Source of the DNA: Bacteroidales bacterium
Lineage (GTDB): Bacteria > Bacteroidota > Bacteroidia > Bacteroidales > ML635J-15
Direction: 5' to 3'
NCBI GenBank assembly: GCA_031275085.1
Contig: JAISPG010000073.1
Location: forward strand, 105,916-169,915
Length of the DNA: 64,000 nucleotides
A model generated the notes under the pieces. It was given only the letters and a program-made list of their open reading frames with translations, made no database searches and had not been told where the DNA came from. Both the position numbers and the translations under genes were made by a program. How positions within the stretch are numbered: the stretch's first letter is position 1; each line of letters begins with the position of its first letter. Below are positions 47,187 through 55,474 of this stretch, piece after piece.

Positions 47187-48182
47187 CTATGCCTTACCTG
47201 CAGAACTCAAAACATTAATGTTTTTATGCATATATAATTTTTTAAGCTCATCACGTGCCGGTCCTAAATATTTTCTCGGATCAAATTCTGCCGGTTGTTT
47301 TGCAAAAGTTTCGCGAATGGCTGCTGTCATTGCTAATCTTCCGTCGGAGTCAATATTTATTTTACATACCGATAATGTTGCCGCTTTTCTTAGCTGATCT
47401 TCAGGAATTCCTATAGCGTCTTTTAATGCACCGCCATATTTATTAATTGTTGCTACATATTGTTGTGGAACAGAAGAAGAGCCATGAAGTACAATAGGAA
47501 AACCAGGAATTCTTTTTTCTATTTGTTCTAAAATATCGAAACGTAAAGGTGGTGGAACTAAAATTCCATTTTCGTCACGCGTACATTGTTCCGGTTTGAA
47601 TTTATTTGCTCCATGAGAAGTTCCTATAGAAATAGCAAGTGAATCTACTCCTGTTTTGTTTACGAATTCTTCTACGTCTTCAGGCTTAGTATATGTAGAT
47701 TGTGCCGCAACAACGTCATCTTCAATACCAGCCAGAACACCAAGTTCGCCTTCAACTGTCACATCATGTTTATGTGCATATTCAACAACTTTTTTTGTTA
47801 ACTCAATATTATCTTCAAAAGAATGATGAGAACCATCAATCATAACTGAAGAAAAACCATTGTCAATGCAATCTTTACATAACTCAAACGTATCTCCGTG
47901 ATCCAAATGCAAAACTATCGGAATTTCATATCCTAATTCTTTAACATATTCAACTGCTCCTCTAGCCATATTACGTAAAAGAGTAGCATTTGCATATTTT
48001 CTTGCACCGGAAGAAACCTGTAATATCACAGGAGATTTTGTTTCAACACAGGCTTGTAATATTGCCTGCATTTGTTCCAGATTATTAAAATTATATGCAG
48101 GAATTGCATATTTCCCTTCAATAGCTTTTCTGAATAATTCTCTCGAATTCACAAGCCCCAGATCTTTGTAACTTACTGCCAT
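47187..48182 (-). CDS. fba: Class II fructose-bisphosphate aldolase
   Basis: A 331-residue zinc aldolase of glycolysis and gluconeogenesis. The Zn ligands and catalytic residues are visible: VLHLDHGDTFE (HxDHG), the VEGELGVLAG segment, GTSHGANK, and VLHGSSSVPQ. The length and the KYLGPARDELKKLY tail match the longer class IIB ketose-bisphosphate aldolases of Bacteroidota. The start MAVSYKDLGL fits the family. It stands alone between two terminators or gaps. Confidence 0.93.
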   Translation of the reverse strand: MAVSYKDLGLVNSRELFRKAIEGKYAIPAYNFNNLEQMQAILQACVETKSPVILQVSSGARKYANATLLRNMARGAVEYVKELGYEIPIVLHLDHGDTFELCKDCIDNGFSSVMIDGSHHSFEDNIELTKKVVEYAHKHDVTVEGELGVLAGIEDDVVAAQSTYTKPEDVEEFVNKTGVDSLAISIGTSHGANKFKPEQCTRDENGILVPPPLRFDILEQIEKRIPGFPIVLHGSSSVPQQYVATINKYGGALKDAIGIPEDQLRKAATLSVCKINIDSDGRLAMTAAIRETFAKQPAEFDPRKYLGPARDELKKLYMHKNINVLSSAGKA

Positions 48183-48425
48183 AACAAAATATCAACTCAT
48201 TTAATTATATAAAATTATTTTTTAATTTTTTGCTAAGTTAAACAAATTGTTTTTAAAAAGTATTAAAATTCATATGATAAAGAACATTAAATATTATTTA
48301 TGCAAAGTATCAAATTATAATATAAAATACTTTATTTACAAAAAATGTTAATTACTTTGTTGATACAAATTATTATACTCAATAAAAGCTTTTACAAAAA
48401 AATCTATTTTTACAAAAAAATTTAA

Positions 48426-49658
48426 TTGGTTTTAAATTATATCTGGATAGGATTCTTCCTTATCGCTTTTATCATAGCTTTGGTAAAACTGATATTTTTC
48501 GGGGATATGACTATATTTCCCGAGATAATGGATAGTATATTTGCCAGTGCAAAAGATGGGTTTACCATATCACTCGGACTTACAGGAATGATGACATTAT
48601 GGTTAGGCATAATGAAAGTCGGCGAAAACGGAGGAGCGATAAAACATTTATCCAAAGGGATATCCCCGCTTTTCTGCAGATTATTCCCCGATATTCCCAA
48701 AAATCATCCCGTTCACGGATCAATGATAATGAATATAGCAGCCAATATGCTTGGACTTGATAATGCTGCTACTCCTATGGGATTAAAAGCCATGAATGAA
48801 CTTCAGGAATTAAATCCTGATAAAAACAAGGCATCAAATTCCATGATAATGTTTCTTGTTATAAATACTTCGGGGCTAACTATTATTCCGATAAGTATTC
48901 TGGTTTACAGGGCACAACTTGGAGCAGCAAATCCCACAGATATCTTCATACCGATACTTCTCACAACATTCATAAGTACAATTATAGGGATAATTACAGT
49001 TTCCATTTATCAGAAAATAAATTTATTCTCAAAAGAAATATTGTTATACCTGGGAACTTTTTCATTATTCCTTGCACTTGTAATATGGGGATGCACATTG
49101 TTAACATCCGAAAAACTGAATATTTTATCAACTTTATCTGCAAATATTATTTTATTTTCAATAATAATAATATTTATAGTTCTGGCACTGATAAAAAAAA
49201 TAAATGTTTACGACTCCTTCATTGAGGGAGCAAAAGACGGTTTCAATGTTGCCATTAAGATTATTCCATATCTGGTTGCAATATTAGTTGCAATTGCAGC
49301 ATTTAGAGCATCAGGAGCCATGGATGCAATATTAGGAGGATTAAAATGGCTTATCAGCTTAACAGACATTGATACCAGATTCGTGGATGCACTTCCGGTT
49401 GCAGTTATGAAACCTCTTAGTGGTAGTGGCGCGCGCGGCCTAATGATAGAAACAATGACACATTTCGGGCCGGACTCCTTTGCCGGACGCCTGGCATGCG
49501 TATTTCAAGGAGCTACAGATACAACTTTTTATATAATTGCAGTATATTTTGGGTCTGTAGGAATAAAAAACACCAGATATGCTGTATCTGCCGGATTAAT
49601 TGCAGATCTGGCAGGAATTATTGCTGCAATTTTTATTGCATATTTGTTTTTCGGATAA
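48426..49658 (+). CDS. Fused SpmA-SpmB nucleoside-recognition (Gate) membrane protein
   Basis: A 410-residue inner-membrane protein. The first half corresponds to SpmA (GLTGMMTLWLGIMKVGE, HPVHGSMIMNIAANMLGLDNAATPMGLKAM) and the second half to SpmB (FNVAIKIIPYLVAILVAIAAFRASGAMD, then PLSGSGARG and GATDTTFYIIAVYFGSVG). The proteins carry the Gate domain; in Bacillus SpmA and SpmB aid spore dehydration, but this organism has no sporulation genes in view, so a transport role is more likely. The start is TTG at 48426: an in-frame stop sits directly before it and no ATG occurs near, while the family starts exactly at MVLNYIW. Confidence 0.85.
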   Translation: MVLNYIWIGFFLIAFIIALVKLIFFGDMTIFPEIMDSIFASAKDGFTISLGLTGMMTLWLGIMKVGENGGAIKHLSKGISPLFCRLFPDIPKNHPVHGSMIMNIAANMLGLDNAATPMGLKAMNELQELNPDKNKASNSMIMFLVINTSGLTIIPISILVYRAQLGAANPTDIFIPILLTTFISTIIGIITVSIYQKINLFSKEILLYLGTFSLFLALVIWGCTLLTSEKLNILSTLSANIILFSIIIIFIVLALIKKINVYDSFIEGAKDGFNVAIKIIPYLVAILVAIAAFRASGAMDAILGGLKWLISLTDIDTRFVDALPVAVMKPLSGSGARGLMIETMTHFGPDSFAGRLACVFQGATDTTFYIIAVYFGSVGIKNTRYAVSAGLIADLAGIIAAIFIAYLFFG

Positions 49659-49723
49659 AAATGAGAATAGACTTTTATTAAATAAAAATCATTACTGTCC
49701 TTAAATTTAAAATTTATTATGTT

Positions 49724-50686
49724 ATGAAAAAGTTCAAATTATTTAGTTTTCTGTTTGTGATGATGTTATCTAGCTTTACAGCTTGTGATAAAGAAGAAAC
49801 AGGTTCAGGAAATGGGAATGAAAATGAGAATGAGAATGGAGGAGTTGAAATAAATATTAATCCTGAAAATCTCGGACAGGGAGAAATCTATATTAAAGCA
49901 ACTCCTGAAAACGATTATGGTTATTATGAGTTAGGCTTTAATATTGTTGCTGACAAACTGACAATTGATTGGGGAGACGGCACGGTAGAAGAGAAAACAA
50001 ATGTGCAAAATTTGTATCACAGGTACGAAAATCAAAATGCGAGGGTTGTTGTACTGGCAACAGAAGGATTAAGTATGTTTGGATGTTACACAAACATGTA
50101 TGGTTTGTTATCTTCTTCTTTTGATGGTTATTTTGAAGAAATCCGTTTTGGTTCATGCCCCAATTTATCAGAAATATATTTTTGGGGAGGCGACAACAGA
50201 GAGTATTTGAAATTGAAAAAGGTGGACATAACTAAACTTACAGCATTGAAAAGATTTTGGTGTCTCGGAGAAAAGGATTTGAGTAATCTGGATGTAACAA
50301 AAAATACAAATTTAAAAGTATTGGAAATCAACAAATCTAATTTATCTAATCTAAATTTATCCAATAATGTTAAGTTAGACACTTTACGTTGTTCGTCCAG
50401 CAAACTGAGCACTTTAAACATAAGTGCAAATACAGCGTTAAAATATCTAGATTTTTCAGAAAATCAATTATCCGTAATAAATGTGGAAAACAATAAAAGT
50501 TTGAATTATGTCAACTGTTGTGAGAATCAATTATCGCTTAATTCTTTAATTGAATTATTTCAAGCACTACCAAGCACAACAAATGGTCGCATTACTTTTT
50601 GTTCAAATCCAGGCACAGAAGATGCTCATTTTGGAGGTCATGCCTCTCAAATTCTTTCTTCAAAAGGCTGGGATTATACTTGGTAA
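49724..50686 (+). CDS. Lipoprotein with leucine-rich repeats (320 aa)
   Basis: A 320-residue lipoprotein (MLSSFTACDKEE). A short Asn/Glu/Gly-rich linker follows the lipidation Cys, then a strand-rich part with IDWGDGT like PKD or BspA-type domains, and then about six leucine-rich repeats of the LxxLDVSxNTxL kind (NLDVTKNTNLKVL, NLSNNVKLDTL, NISANTALKYL). These repeats usually mediate protein or surface binding. No T9SS tail is present. Its upstream region is AT-rich like the chromosome, but its stop codon is followed by the first attC-like site, so it could be the first gene of the cassette array or the chromosomal neighbour. Confidence 0.75.
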   Translation: MKKFKLFSFLFVMMLSSFTACDKEETGSGNGNENENENGGVEININPENLGQGEIYIKATPENDYGYYELGFNIVADKLTIDWGDGTVEEKTNVQNLYHRYENQNARVVVLATEGLSMFGCYTNMYGLLSSSFDGYFEEIRFGSCPNLSEIYFWGGDNREYLKLKKVDITKLTALKRFWCLGEKDLSNLDVTKNTNLKVLEINKSNLSNLNLSNNVKLDTLRCSSSKLSTLNISANTALKYLDFSENQLSVINVENNKSLNYVNCCENQLSLNSLIELFQALPSTTNGRITFCSNPGTEDAHFGGHASQILSSKGWDYTW

Positions 50687-50695
50687 CACTCAGCA

Positions 50696-50752
50696 GGTAA
50701 CAAGTGGTTTGGCGCAAAGCGGAGGGTACACCCGAACACCAAGCTGTCAACC
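50696..50752 (+). repeat. attC-like site A
   Basis: It starts with GGTAACAAG ten bases after the LRR lipoprotein stop codon and ends near GTCAACC (50746-50752). Imperfect internal pairing (GTGGTTTGG with CCGAACACC) is seen. It is the weakest of the series, because the right core departs from GTTRRRY. Confidence 0.4.
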
Positions 50753-50781
50753 ATAGACGAAATGAAAACTATACAAATAAT

Positions 50782-51552
50782 ATGATTGAAAGAATTTTGA
50801 AAATACTATTAATATTATTTCTTTTTTTTAGTTTGGTTACTAGTATTTCGTGTAGTCAAGATAAAAAAGAAAATAAAAGTGTCGAGAATAGTTTCAAAAC
50901 TGACAGTATATTATATTATTATAGGAATTATCATTGCTTCGATTTTGTAAAAAGATGTGAATTAGAAATACTTAAAATAATAAATCAAGACACATTAATT
51001 TACGTTACTAGTAGTGAAGTTTATGGGGAATATGAGGAAATACACGGGAAAATAACTAAAATTAATGACTCTATTTATTTTGTAAAAACCTATAAACACA
51101 TAATACAAAGTGGGAACGGAGACAAACCTCTTAGTATAGCGAAAGATACAATTTTTTTCTATTGTGATAGTTCCTTAATTAATTCAAATTTACGGATTGA
51201 ATATTTGAATGGTCAAAAAGAACAGCATAAGATTTATTCGACAGAAAATAAATTTTGGATAAATAAAACGCTTTTTAATAAAGACAATGATAGATTATAC
51301 CTTATACTTGATTATAAAAATCCAATTGTAGACGAAAACGTAGAAATTGTATCAAAGTATTTTAACCCTAAATTTTTTATAGGTTTTACATCTCTAAGAG
51401 AATTCGATGATTTTTATATCATTGTCAATGACAAAGATGTAATGACGCTTAATTTAGGTACAGAAAGTCATCAAAGTTTAGGACCAACATTTAAATTAGA
51501 TAGAATGAAACAAGGCACTCAACTTCCGAAAGGTAGAAAATTATATGATTGA
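50782..51552 (+). CDS. Putative lipoprotein in cassette 2 (256 aa)
   Basis: The ATG at 50782 gives a lipoprotein signal (KILLILFLFFSLVTSISC) and 256 residues. A longer frame from 50704 runs through the attC-like site and cannot be the real start. The mature protein is strand-rich with KTDSILYYYRNYHCF near its start and FYIIVNDKDVMTL near its end. I do not recognise a family. It is the first gene after attC-like site A and has no evident promoter of its own, as is usual for cassette genes. Confidence 0.6.
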   Translation: MIERILKILLILFLFFSLVTSISCSQDKKENKSVENSFKTDSILYYYRNYHCFDFVKRCELEILKIINQDTLIYVTSSEVYGEYEEIHGKITKINDSIYFVKTYKHIIQSGNGDKPLSIAKDTIFFYCDSSLINSNLRIEYLNGQKEQHKIYSTENKFWINKTLFNKDNDRLYLILDYKNPIVDENVEIVSKYFNPKFFIGFTSLREFDDFYIIVNDKDVMTLNLGTESHQSLGPTFKLDRMKQGTQLPKGRKLYD

Positions 51553-51568
51553 TTGAATAAATACTGCA

Positions 51569-51741
51569 GGCAGCAAGTGATATAAGTCATTTCCGCTTTT
51601 CTTTTGAGAAAGTTAATACTTTTTTTATTTTACAAAATAAAGGTTTGGCGTCAGGAAGGCTGACGAGTGGGATTTTGAAAGTTTGGTCGCCCGCTTAGGC
51701 TTTCGTCTTGATTGATAGTGCTTCGCCCGCCAATCGTTATC
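51569..51741 (+). repeat. attC-like site B
   Basis: It begins with GGCAGCAAG 16 bases after the lipoprotein gene; it shares CAGG-A-CAAGTG with site A. It ends with GTTATC at 51736-51741. About 170 bases, with a GC-rich central inverted region (GGCGTCAGGAAGGCTGACG at 51644-51664). Confidence 0.5.
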
Positions 51742-51785
51742 AGCAAGCAAGGCGAGCGCCGTAAATTAATAAAATAGAAAATAAT

Positions 51786-52421
51786 ATGACCGGATTTTGG
51801 GAGGCAAGTTTTAAAGAAAAGCAAGAAATGTGGGGTTGGGAGCCTGCGGATTCAGCTATTGAGACTTTAGAATTATTTAATAAACAAGGAGTAAATAAAA
51901 TCTTAATTCCAGGATTTGGTTATGGTAGAAATGCCAAAGTATTCACTAATAATGGATTCAATGTAACTGGGATTGAGATTTCTGAAACTGCAATTGATAT
52001 AGCAAAACAAAATTTTGGAGAAAAAATAAAAGTTTACCACGGCTCTGTTAGCTCAATGCCATTTGACCAAGAATTATATGATGGAATTTATTGTTATGCT
52101 CTAATTCATTTGTTAAGAACAGAGGAGCGAGTAAAATTGATTGAAGATTGTTACAATCAACTTAAACCGAATGGATACATGGTTTTTGTTTCAATTTCAA
52201 AAGAGGATTCCAGATATGGACAAGGAAAAGAAATAAGCAAAGATACATTTGAACCATGGGCTGGTCTAACCTTATTTTTTTATGATTCAGATTCAATAAA
52301 ATCGGAATTTGGTAATTATGGCTTAATAGATGCAAAAATAGTTAATGAACCAATAGAAGATTTGGGAAATAAACCATTACAGAAATTTTGGTATATAACA
52401 TGTAAAAAAGGAAATGAATAA
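51786..52421 (+). CDS. Class I SAM-dependent methyltransferase in cassette 3
   Basis: A 211-residue methyltransferase. SAM motif I is IPGFGYGRNAKVF near residue 41, with the acidic residue in VTGIEISE at the end of strand 2; YDGIYCYALIHLL is motif IV and NGYMVFVSISKED follows. The closest look is to TehB-like and thiopurine-methyltransferase-like enzymes of small size; the substrate is unknown. It is the only gene of a unit whose first nine bases (GTTATCAGC, 51736-51744) are the reverse complement of the nine bases after the gene (GCTGATAAC, 52429-52437), which is the best cassette evidence in the window. Confidence 0.8.
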   Translation: MTGFWEASFKEKQEMWGWEPADSAIETLELFNKQGVNKILIPGFGYGRNAKVFTNNGFNVTGIEISETAIDIAKQNFGEKIKVYHGSVSSMPFDQELYDGIYCYALIHLLRTEERVKLIEDCYNQLKPNGYMVFVSISKEDSRYGQGKEISKDTFEPWAGLTLFFYDSDSIKSEFGNYGLIDAKIVNEPIEDLGNKPLQKFWYITCKKGNE

Positions 52422-52428
52422 TATGCCA

Positions 52429-52580
52429 GCTGATAACAAGTAGTTTAACTTCGTTGAGCTACGCTTCGCTCCGGTTGGCATAAGGCGGGGTGTAGGCTCG
52501 CAGAAAGTTTTGAGGGAATTTAGCAAACCTGTCCGAACATTCTCGTTCCCCGCACTACGGCAAGCTGCTGACCATTATGG
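52429..52580 (+). repeat. attC-like site C
   Basis: It begins GCTGATAACAAG and ends near ATTATGGC (52574-52581), which may be a decayed core (TTAGTGGC with one base lost, as its cassette's 3' box AGCCACTAAC predicts). The first 60 bases are homologous to 54855-54910. Confidence 0.5.
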
Positions 52581-52605
52581 CAAACTATGGCAAAAATATA
52601 GAAAT

Positions 52606-53484
52606 ATGCAAGATGAATTTTTAAATACGGATTTTTATGAGTTTCTTTTGTTGGATCCGTTAACAAAAGTCTATTCTGCTGTAGATAGATATCTTTTAGC
52701 AAAATGGGAGAAGTATGCTTTTTTATTAATTGATAAGTTTGCTATCCATTCTTCTTCTTTTTTCCATTTATCAAAAGGAATTATTGAACATAGAAAATCT
52801 GGAAAAACTATTAAGGCCTATGGATATGACATTTTTACGGTAAATTCAACTTTTAGAACTATAATTGAAACTTATGCCACATTTAATCATATCTATGTTG
52901 CCCCTAAAACAAAAGAAGAGCAAAAATTCAAATATTTATTATGGAGAATAGATGGTTTAAATGAAAAACAAAAATATAATTTTCAAGGTACAAATAATAT
53001 CGGAATTAATGAGATATTAGAAAATGATAGAGTAAAATTAGAACAGGCAAAAATAGAAGCTGAAAATTCCAACTTTTATAAAAACTGTGATTCAAGAGAA
53101 TTGCTTAAAATATATGATTTGAAGAAAAATAAGTTTTGTTGGAAATTTCAGATAGAATCTGGAAAAATAAAGCCAATGACTATAATGAGTTTGATAGAAC
53201 ATACTTGCAGGACAAATGGATTTATAAATTCATATAGATATTCTTCGACTCACACTCATTCAAGCTATTTGTCAATAGAAGAATTTGAAAGATATAGAGG
53301 AAATCCGATTCCTGATTCTTATGTTAGCCCATTAATAAAATTGGCTATTTTCATAACCTCAATGATTATTTATGATATTTGCATTATTAACAAACAGGCA
53401 AGAGAAACTTTTAAAACATTGCCTTTCGAAGTTCAAAAATTTATAAATGGAATAACTGAAAGTATAAAAACCGACAGCCACTAA
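52606..53484 (+). CDS. Hypothetical protein in cassette 4 (292 aa)
   Basis: The ATG at 52606 gives 292 residues, almost all helical, with no signal peptide. A longer frame from 52510 reads through the attC-like site. Around residue 226 is YRYSSTHTHSSYLSIEEFER, an arrangement of His and Ser that resembles the DUF5677/HEPN-like helical families often found in cassettes and defence loci; this match is weak. The C-terminal helix LIKLAIFITSMIIYDICII is hydrophobic. The stop codon TAA is itself the start of the 3' inverse core TAACAAG. I would call it hypothetical. Confidence 0.6.
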   Translation: MQDEFLNTDFYEFLLLDPLTKVYSAVDRYLLAKWEKYAFLLIDKFAIHSSSFFHLSKGIIEHRKSGKTIKAYGYDIFTVNSTFRTIIETYATFNHIYVAPKTKEEQKFKYLLWRIDGLNEKQKYNFQGTNNIGINEILENDRVKLEQAKIEAENSNFYKNCDSRELLKIYDLKKNKFCWKFQIESGKIKPMTIMSLIEHTCRTNGFINSYRYSSTHTHSSYLSIEEFERYRGNPIPDSYVSPLIKLAIFITSMIIYDICIINKQARETFKTLPFEVQKFINGITESIKTDSH

Positions 53485-53768
53485 CAAGCGTAACTGTTGC
53501 GCGACCCTCAAAATTCATCAATAATTCTTCAAAAACATAAAATTTCGACTTCAAATAAGGCATTTTTGTCGAACTTGATTTTGTAGTCGGATTATTTTTT
53601 CTCAAAAATATCGGAGTTTAAATCGAAAAAAGTCTGATAAGCAAAAAATCAAAAAAACGCATATTGTAACTATTTGACTTAAAGACATAAAAAATATAAA
53701 TACAAGAAATGAATATTTAAGAAAATATAGATATATTTGTAGTTGTACAACAAGAACGCCCGTTATCG
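53476..53768 (+). repeat. attC-like site D, with inserted repeat
   Basis: It runs from AGCCACTAAC (overlapping the stop of the upstream gene) to GTTATCG at 53762-53768. The outer 20 bases on each side pair well (TAAC..GCGT with ACGC..GTTA). A 258-base AT-rich element (53495-53752) occupies the loop. Confidence 0.55.
53495..53752. repeat. AT-rich repeat, copy 1, with imperfect terminal inverted repeats
   Basis: It starts TGTTGCGCGACC and ends GTTGTACAACA, imperfect inverted ends. It is homologous over its length to 54470-54850, without a reading frame. It looks like a MITE-type element or an oversized attC loop. Confidence 0.6.
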
Positions 53769-53824
53769 GTCAGCTTTAAAGACAGACGACAGTAAATTAA
53801 TATACAAACAATAGACAATAGGCA

Positions 53825-54349
53825 ATGACAGGGAAGAAACATAGTAAATTTAAACTGACATTCATTGTAGTTTTACTTCTGACACTTTCTTCTTGTAATA
53901 ACTTCAATTCAGACTATAAAGAAACTGAAATTAGTTTAGCGAATTTTAAAGAACTCAACTACTATTTACTGACAATCTATAAAGACAGAAAACTTAGACC
54001 AGATTTCACACCAGGTTACGACATTATGACTTTTTTCACTAGAGACAGTTTATTGAAAAATGAAGAACTAAATAGCAATGCAAAAGACCTTTTTGAACAA
54101 AAAAAATTAGAAGTGATTACAGTTCACAGACCTAATTTAATTCAATACAAAATCAAACAAGTAAAAAAAGAACCGTTTTTTGGCATTGGTCTTAATTATT
54201 TGACATTTTCTTTATTTTACGCAGACATTAGTGAGAGTAAAGATCAAATCATAAAAGAAACTATTGTGGGAGGAGAAGAAAAAATAATTTGGACAAAGTC
54301 GTTTGACGACAATTGGACTTATGTAGTTTCAGAACATTTTTCGGATTAA
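53825..54349 (+). CDS. Putative lipoprotein in cassette 5 (174 aa)
   Basis: The protein starts with KLTFIVVLLLTLSSC, a lipoprotein signal with the Cys near residue 24. The mature part contains LANFKELNYYLLTIYKDR and GVGLNYLTFSLFY-like segments (FFGIGLNYLTFSLFY) and ends SFDDNWTYVVSEHF. I do not recognise a family. The unit is bounded by GTTATCGGT (53762-53770) and ACCGATAAC (54452-54460), exact reverse complements, so gene and boundaries form one cassette of about 690 bases. The 100 bases between the stop codon and the 3' box hold no further gene. Confidence 0.6.
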   Translation: MTGKKHSKFKLTFIVVLLLTLSSCNNFNSDYKETEISLANFKELNYYLLTIYKDRKLRPDFTPGYDIMTFFTRDSLLKNEELNSNAKDLFEQKKLEVITVHRPNLIQYKIKQVKKEPFFGIGLNYLTFSLFYADISESKDQIIKETIVGGEEKIIWTKSFDDNWTYVVSEHFSD

Positions 54350-54451
54350 CAATAACCAAATTGACTTTTGAATTTTTATTGACCATAAAAGGAATGATGA
54401 AAGAGACACTTAAATTATACCTACTGACTGATGGACGAAAAGAAAGCCGAA

Positions 54452-54920
54452 CCGATAACACGTATAACTGTTGCACAACCCTCAAAATCTATCAAAAAAT
54501 CTCCAAAAACATAAAATCCCAGCTTCAAATAAGGCGCTTTAAGCGAACTTAATTTTGCAGCTATATTATTTATCTCAAAAATATCGAAGCTTAAATTGGA
54601 GAAAAATAAGTCTGGTAAGGTCGGAAAATACAAAACAAAAGATTTTCTCCCATTTGTTTTGTATTTTGGGCATAAATTGCTTGAACTTGCGATTGCGAAA
54701 CCAATTCGTTCAAACTCAACGAATAAAATAACTTTTGCTTAAAATCTTTTTTGTCCTGTACATTGTAACTATTTGATTTAACGACATAAAAAATATAAAT
54801 ACAAGAAATGAATATTTAAGAAAATATGAATATTTTTGTAGTTGTGTAACGAACTCAAGCAATTTAACTTTGTCGAACTACGCTCCTATTAGCACAAGTC
54901 TGGGTGTTTGCCATTAAAAC
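54452..54920 (+). repeat. attC-like site E, interrupted by repeat copy 2
   Basis: It begins ACCGATAACACG. After the repeat, bases 54855-54920 (CAAGCAATTTAACTTTG and on) match the first half of attC-like site C, so an attC remnant follows. No clear GTTRRRY core is left on the right side. Confidence 0.45.
54470..54850. repeat. AT-rich repeat, copy 2, with a 120-base internal insertion
   Basis: It starts TGTTGCACAACC and ends GTTGTGTAAC, as in copy 1. Extra sequence at roughly 54620-54760 contains a perfect 15-base inverted repeat (54625-54639 and 54653-54667). It is non-coding. Confidence 0.6.
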
Positions 54921-54988
54921 TTTGAAAAGTTTCTTAAACGTTTAAACAAAATATAAACCGTCCGACAAGGACACAAAAAGTAAGAAAA

Positions 54989-55474
54989 ATGAATAAAGCA
55001 TTAGTAATAATAGACATTCAAAATGATATAACAAAGAATTACAAAGAAATAATTGACAATATAAATAAAGCCATAGATTGGGCGGTTAATAATGATATTC
55101 ATGTTGTTTATATAAGGCACGAAAATTTATCAGACGGCACGAGGACTTTTAAGCCCAATACACGTGGGTCTGAATTAGCTTCGGATTTGAAAATAATGTC
55201 AAAAAATATTTTCACAAAATACAAAGGAAATGCATTAAGTAGTAAGGAGTTCACAGACTTTATCAATAAAAATGAAATATGTGATTTCTACATAGCGGGA
55301 GCAGATGCTGTTGCTTGTGTTAAATCAACCTGTTATAACTTGACTAAAGCAAATTATAAAGTTAATGTCTTATCAGATTGCATTACAAGTTATGATAAAA
55401 GGAAAATTGACGAAATGCTTCAATATTATGAAAGTAAAGGTAGTAGAATAATTAGTCTGAATGACCTGTTATGA
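54989..55474 (+). CDS. Isochorismatase-family cysteine hydrolase, cassette 6
   Basis: A 161-residue hydrolase of the isochorismatase-like fold. The catalytic Asp is in ALVIIDIQND near residue 9, the Lys in IFTKYKGNAL near 73, and the nucleophile Cys in GADAVACVKSTC near 108. Members act on nicotinamide, isochorismate or other amides; the substrate cannot be told. Its stop overlaps the start of the next gene (ATGA), so the unit carries two translationally coupled genes, rarer for cassettes. Confidence 0.85.
   Translation: MNKALVIIDIQNDITKNYKEIIDNINKAIDWAVNNDIHVVYIRHENLSDGTRTFKPNTRGSELASDLKIMSKNIFTKYKGNALSSKEFTDFINKNEICDFYIAGADAVACVKSTCYNLTKANYKVNVLSDCITSYDKRKIDEMLQYYESKGSRIISLNDLL

Noticed and set aside
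48183..48425. Small gene or RNA between fba and the SpmA-SpmB fusion
   Set aside because: The stretch is almost pure A/T without a start codon followed by a sensible frame or any strong hairpin.
50704..50781. N-terminal extension of the cassette 2 lipoprotein
   Set aside because: The frame is open but runs through the attC-like site and would put a charged stretch before the lipoprotein signal.
52510..52605. N-terminal extension of the cassette 4 protein
   Set aside because: It reads through the attC-like site; the ATG at 52606 fits better.
53495..54850. Insertion sequence
   Set aside because: The elements have inverted ends but contain no transposase frame; at most they are non-autonomous.
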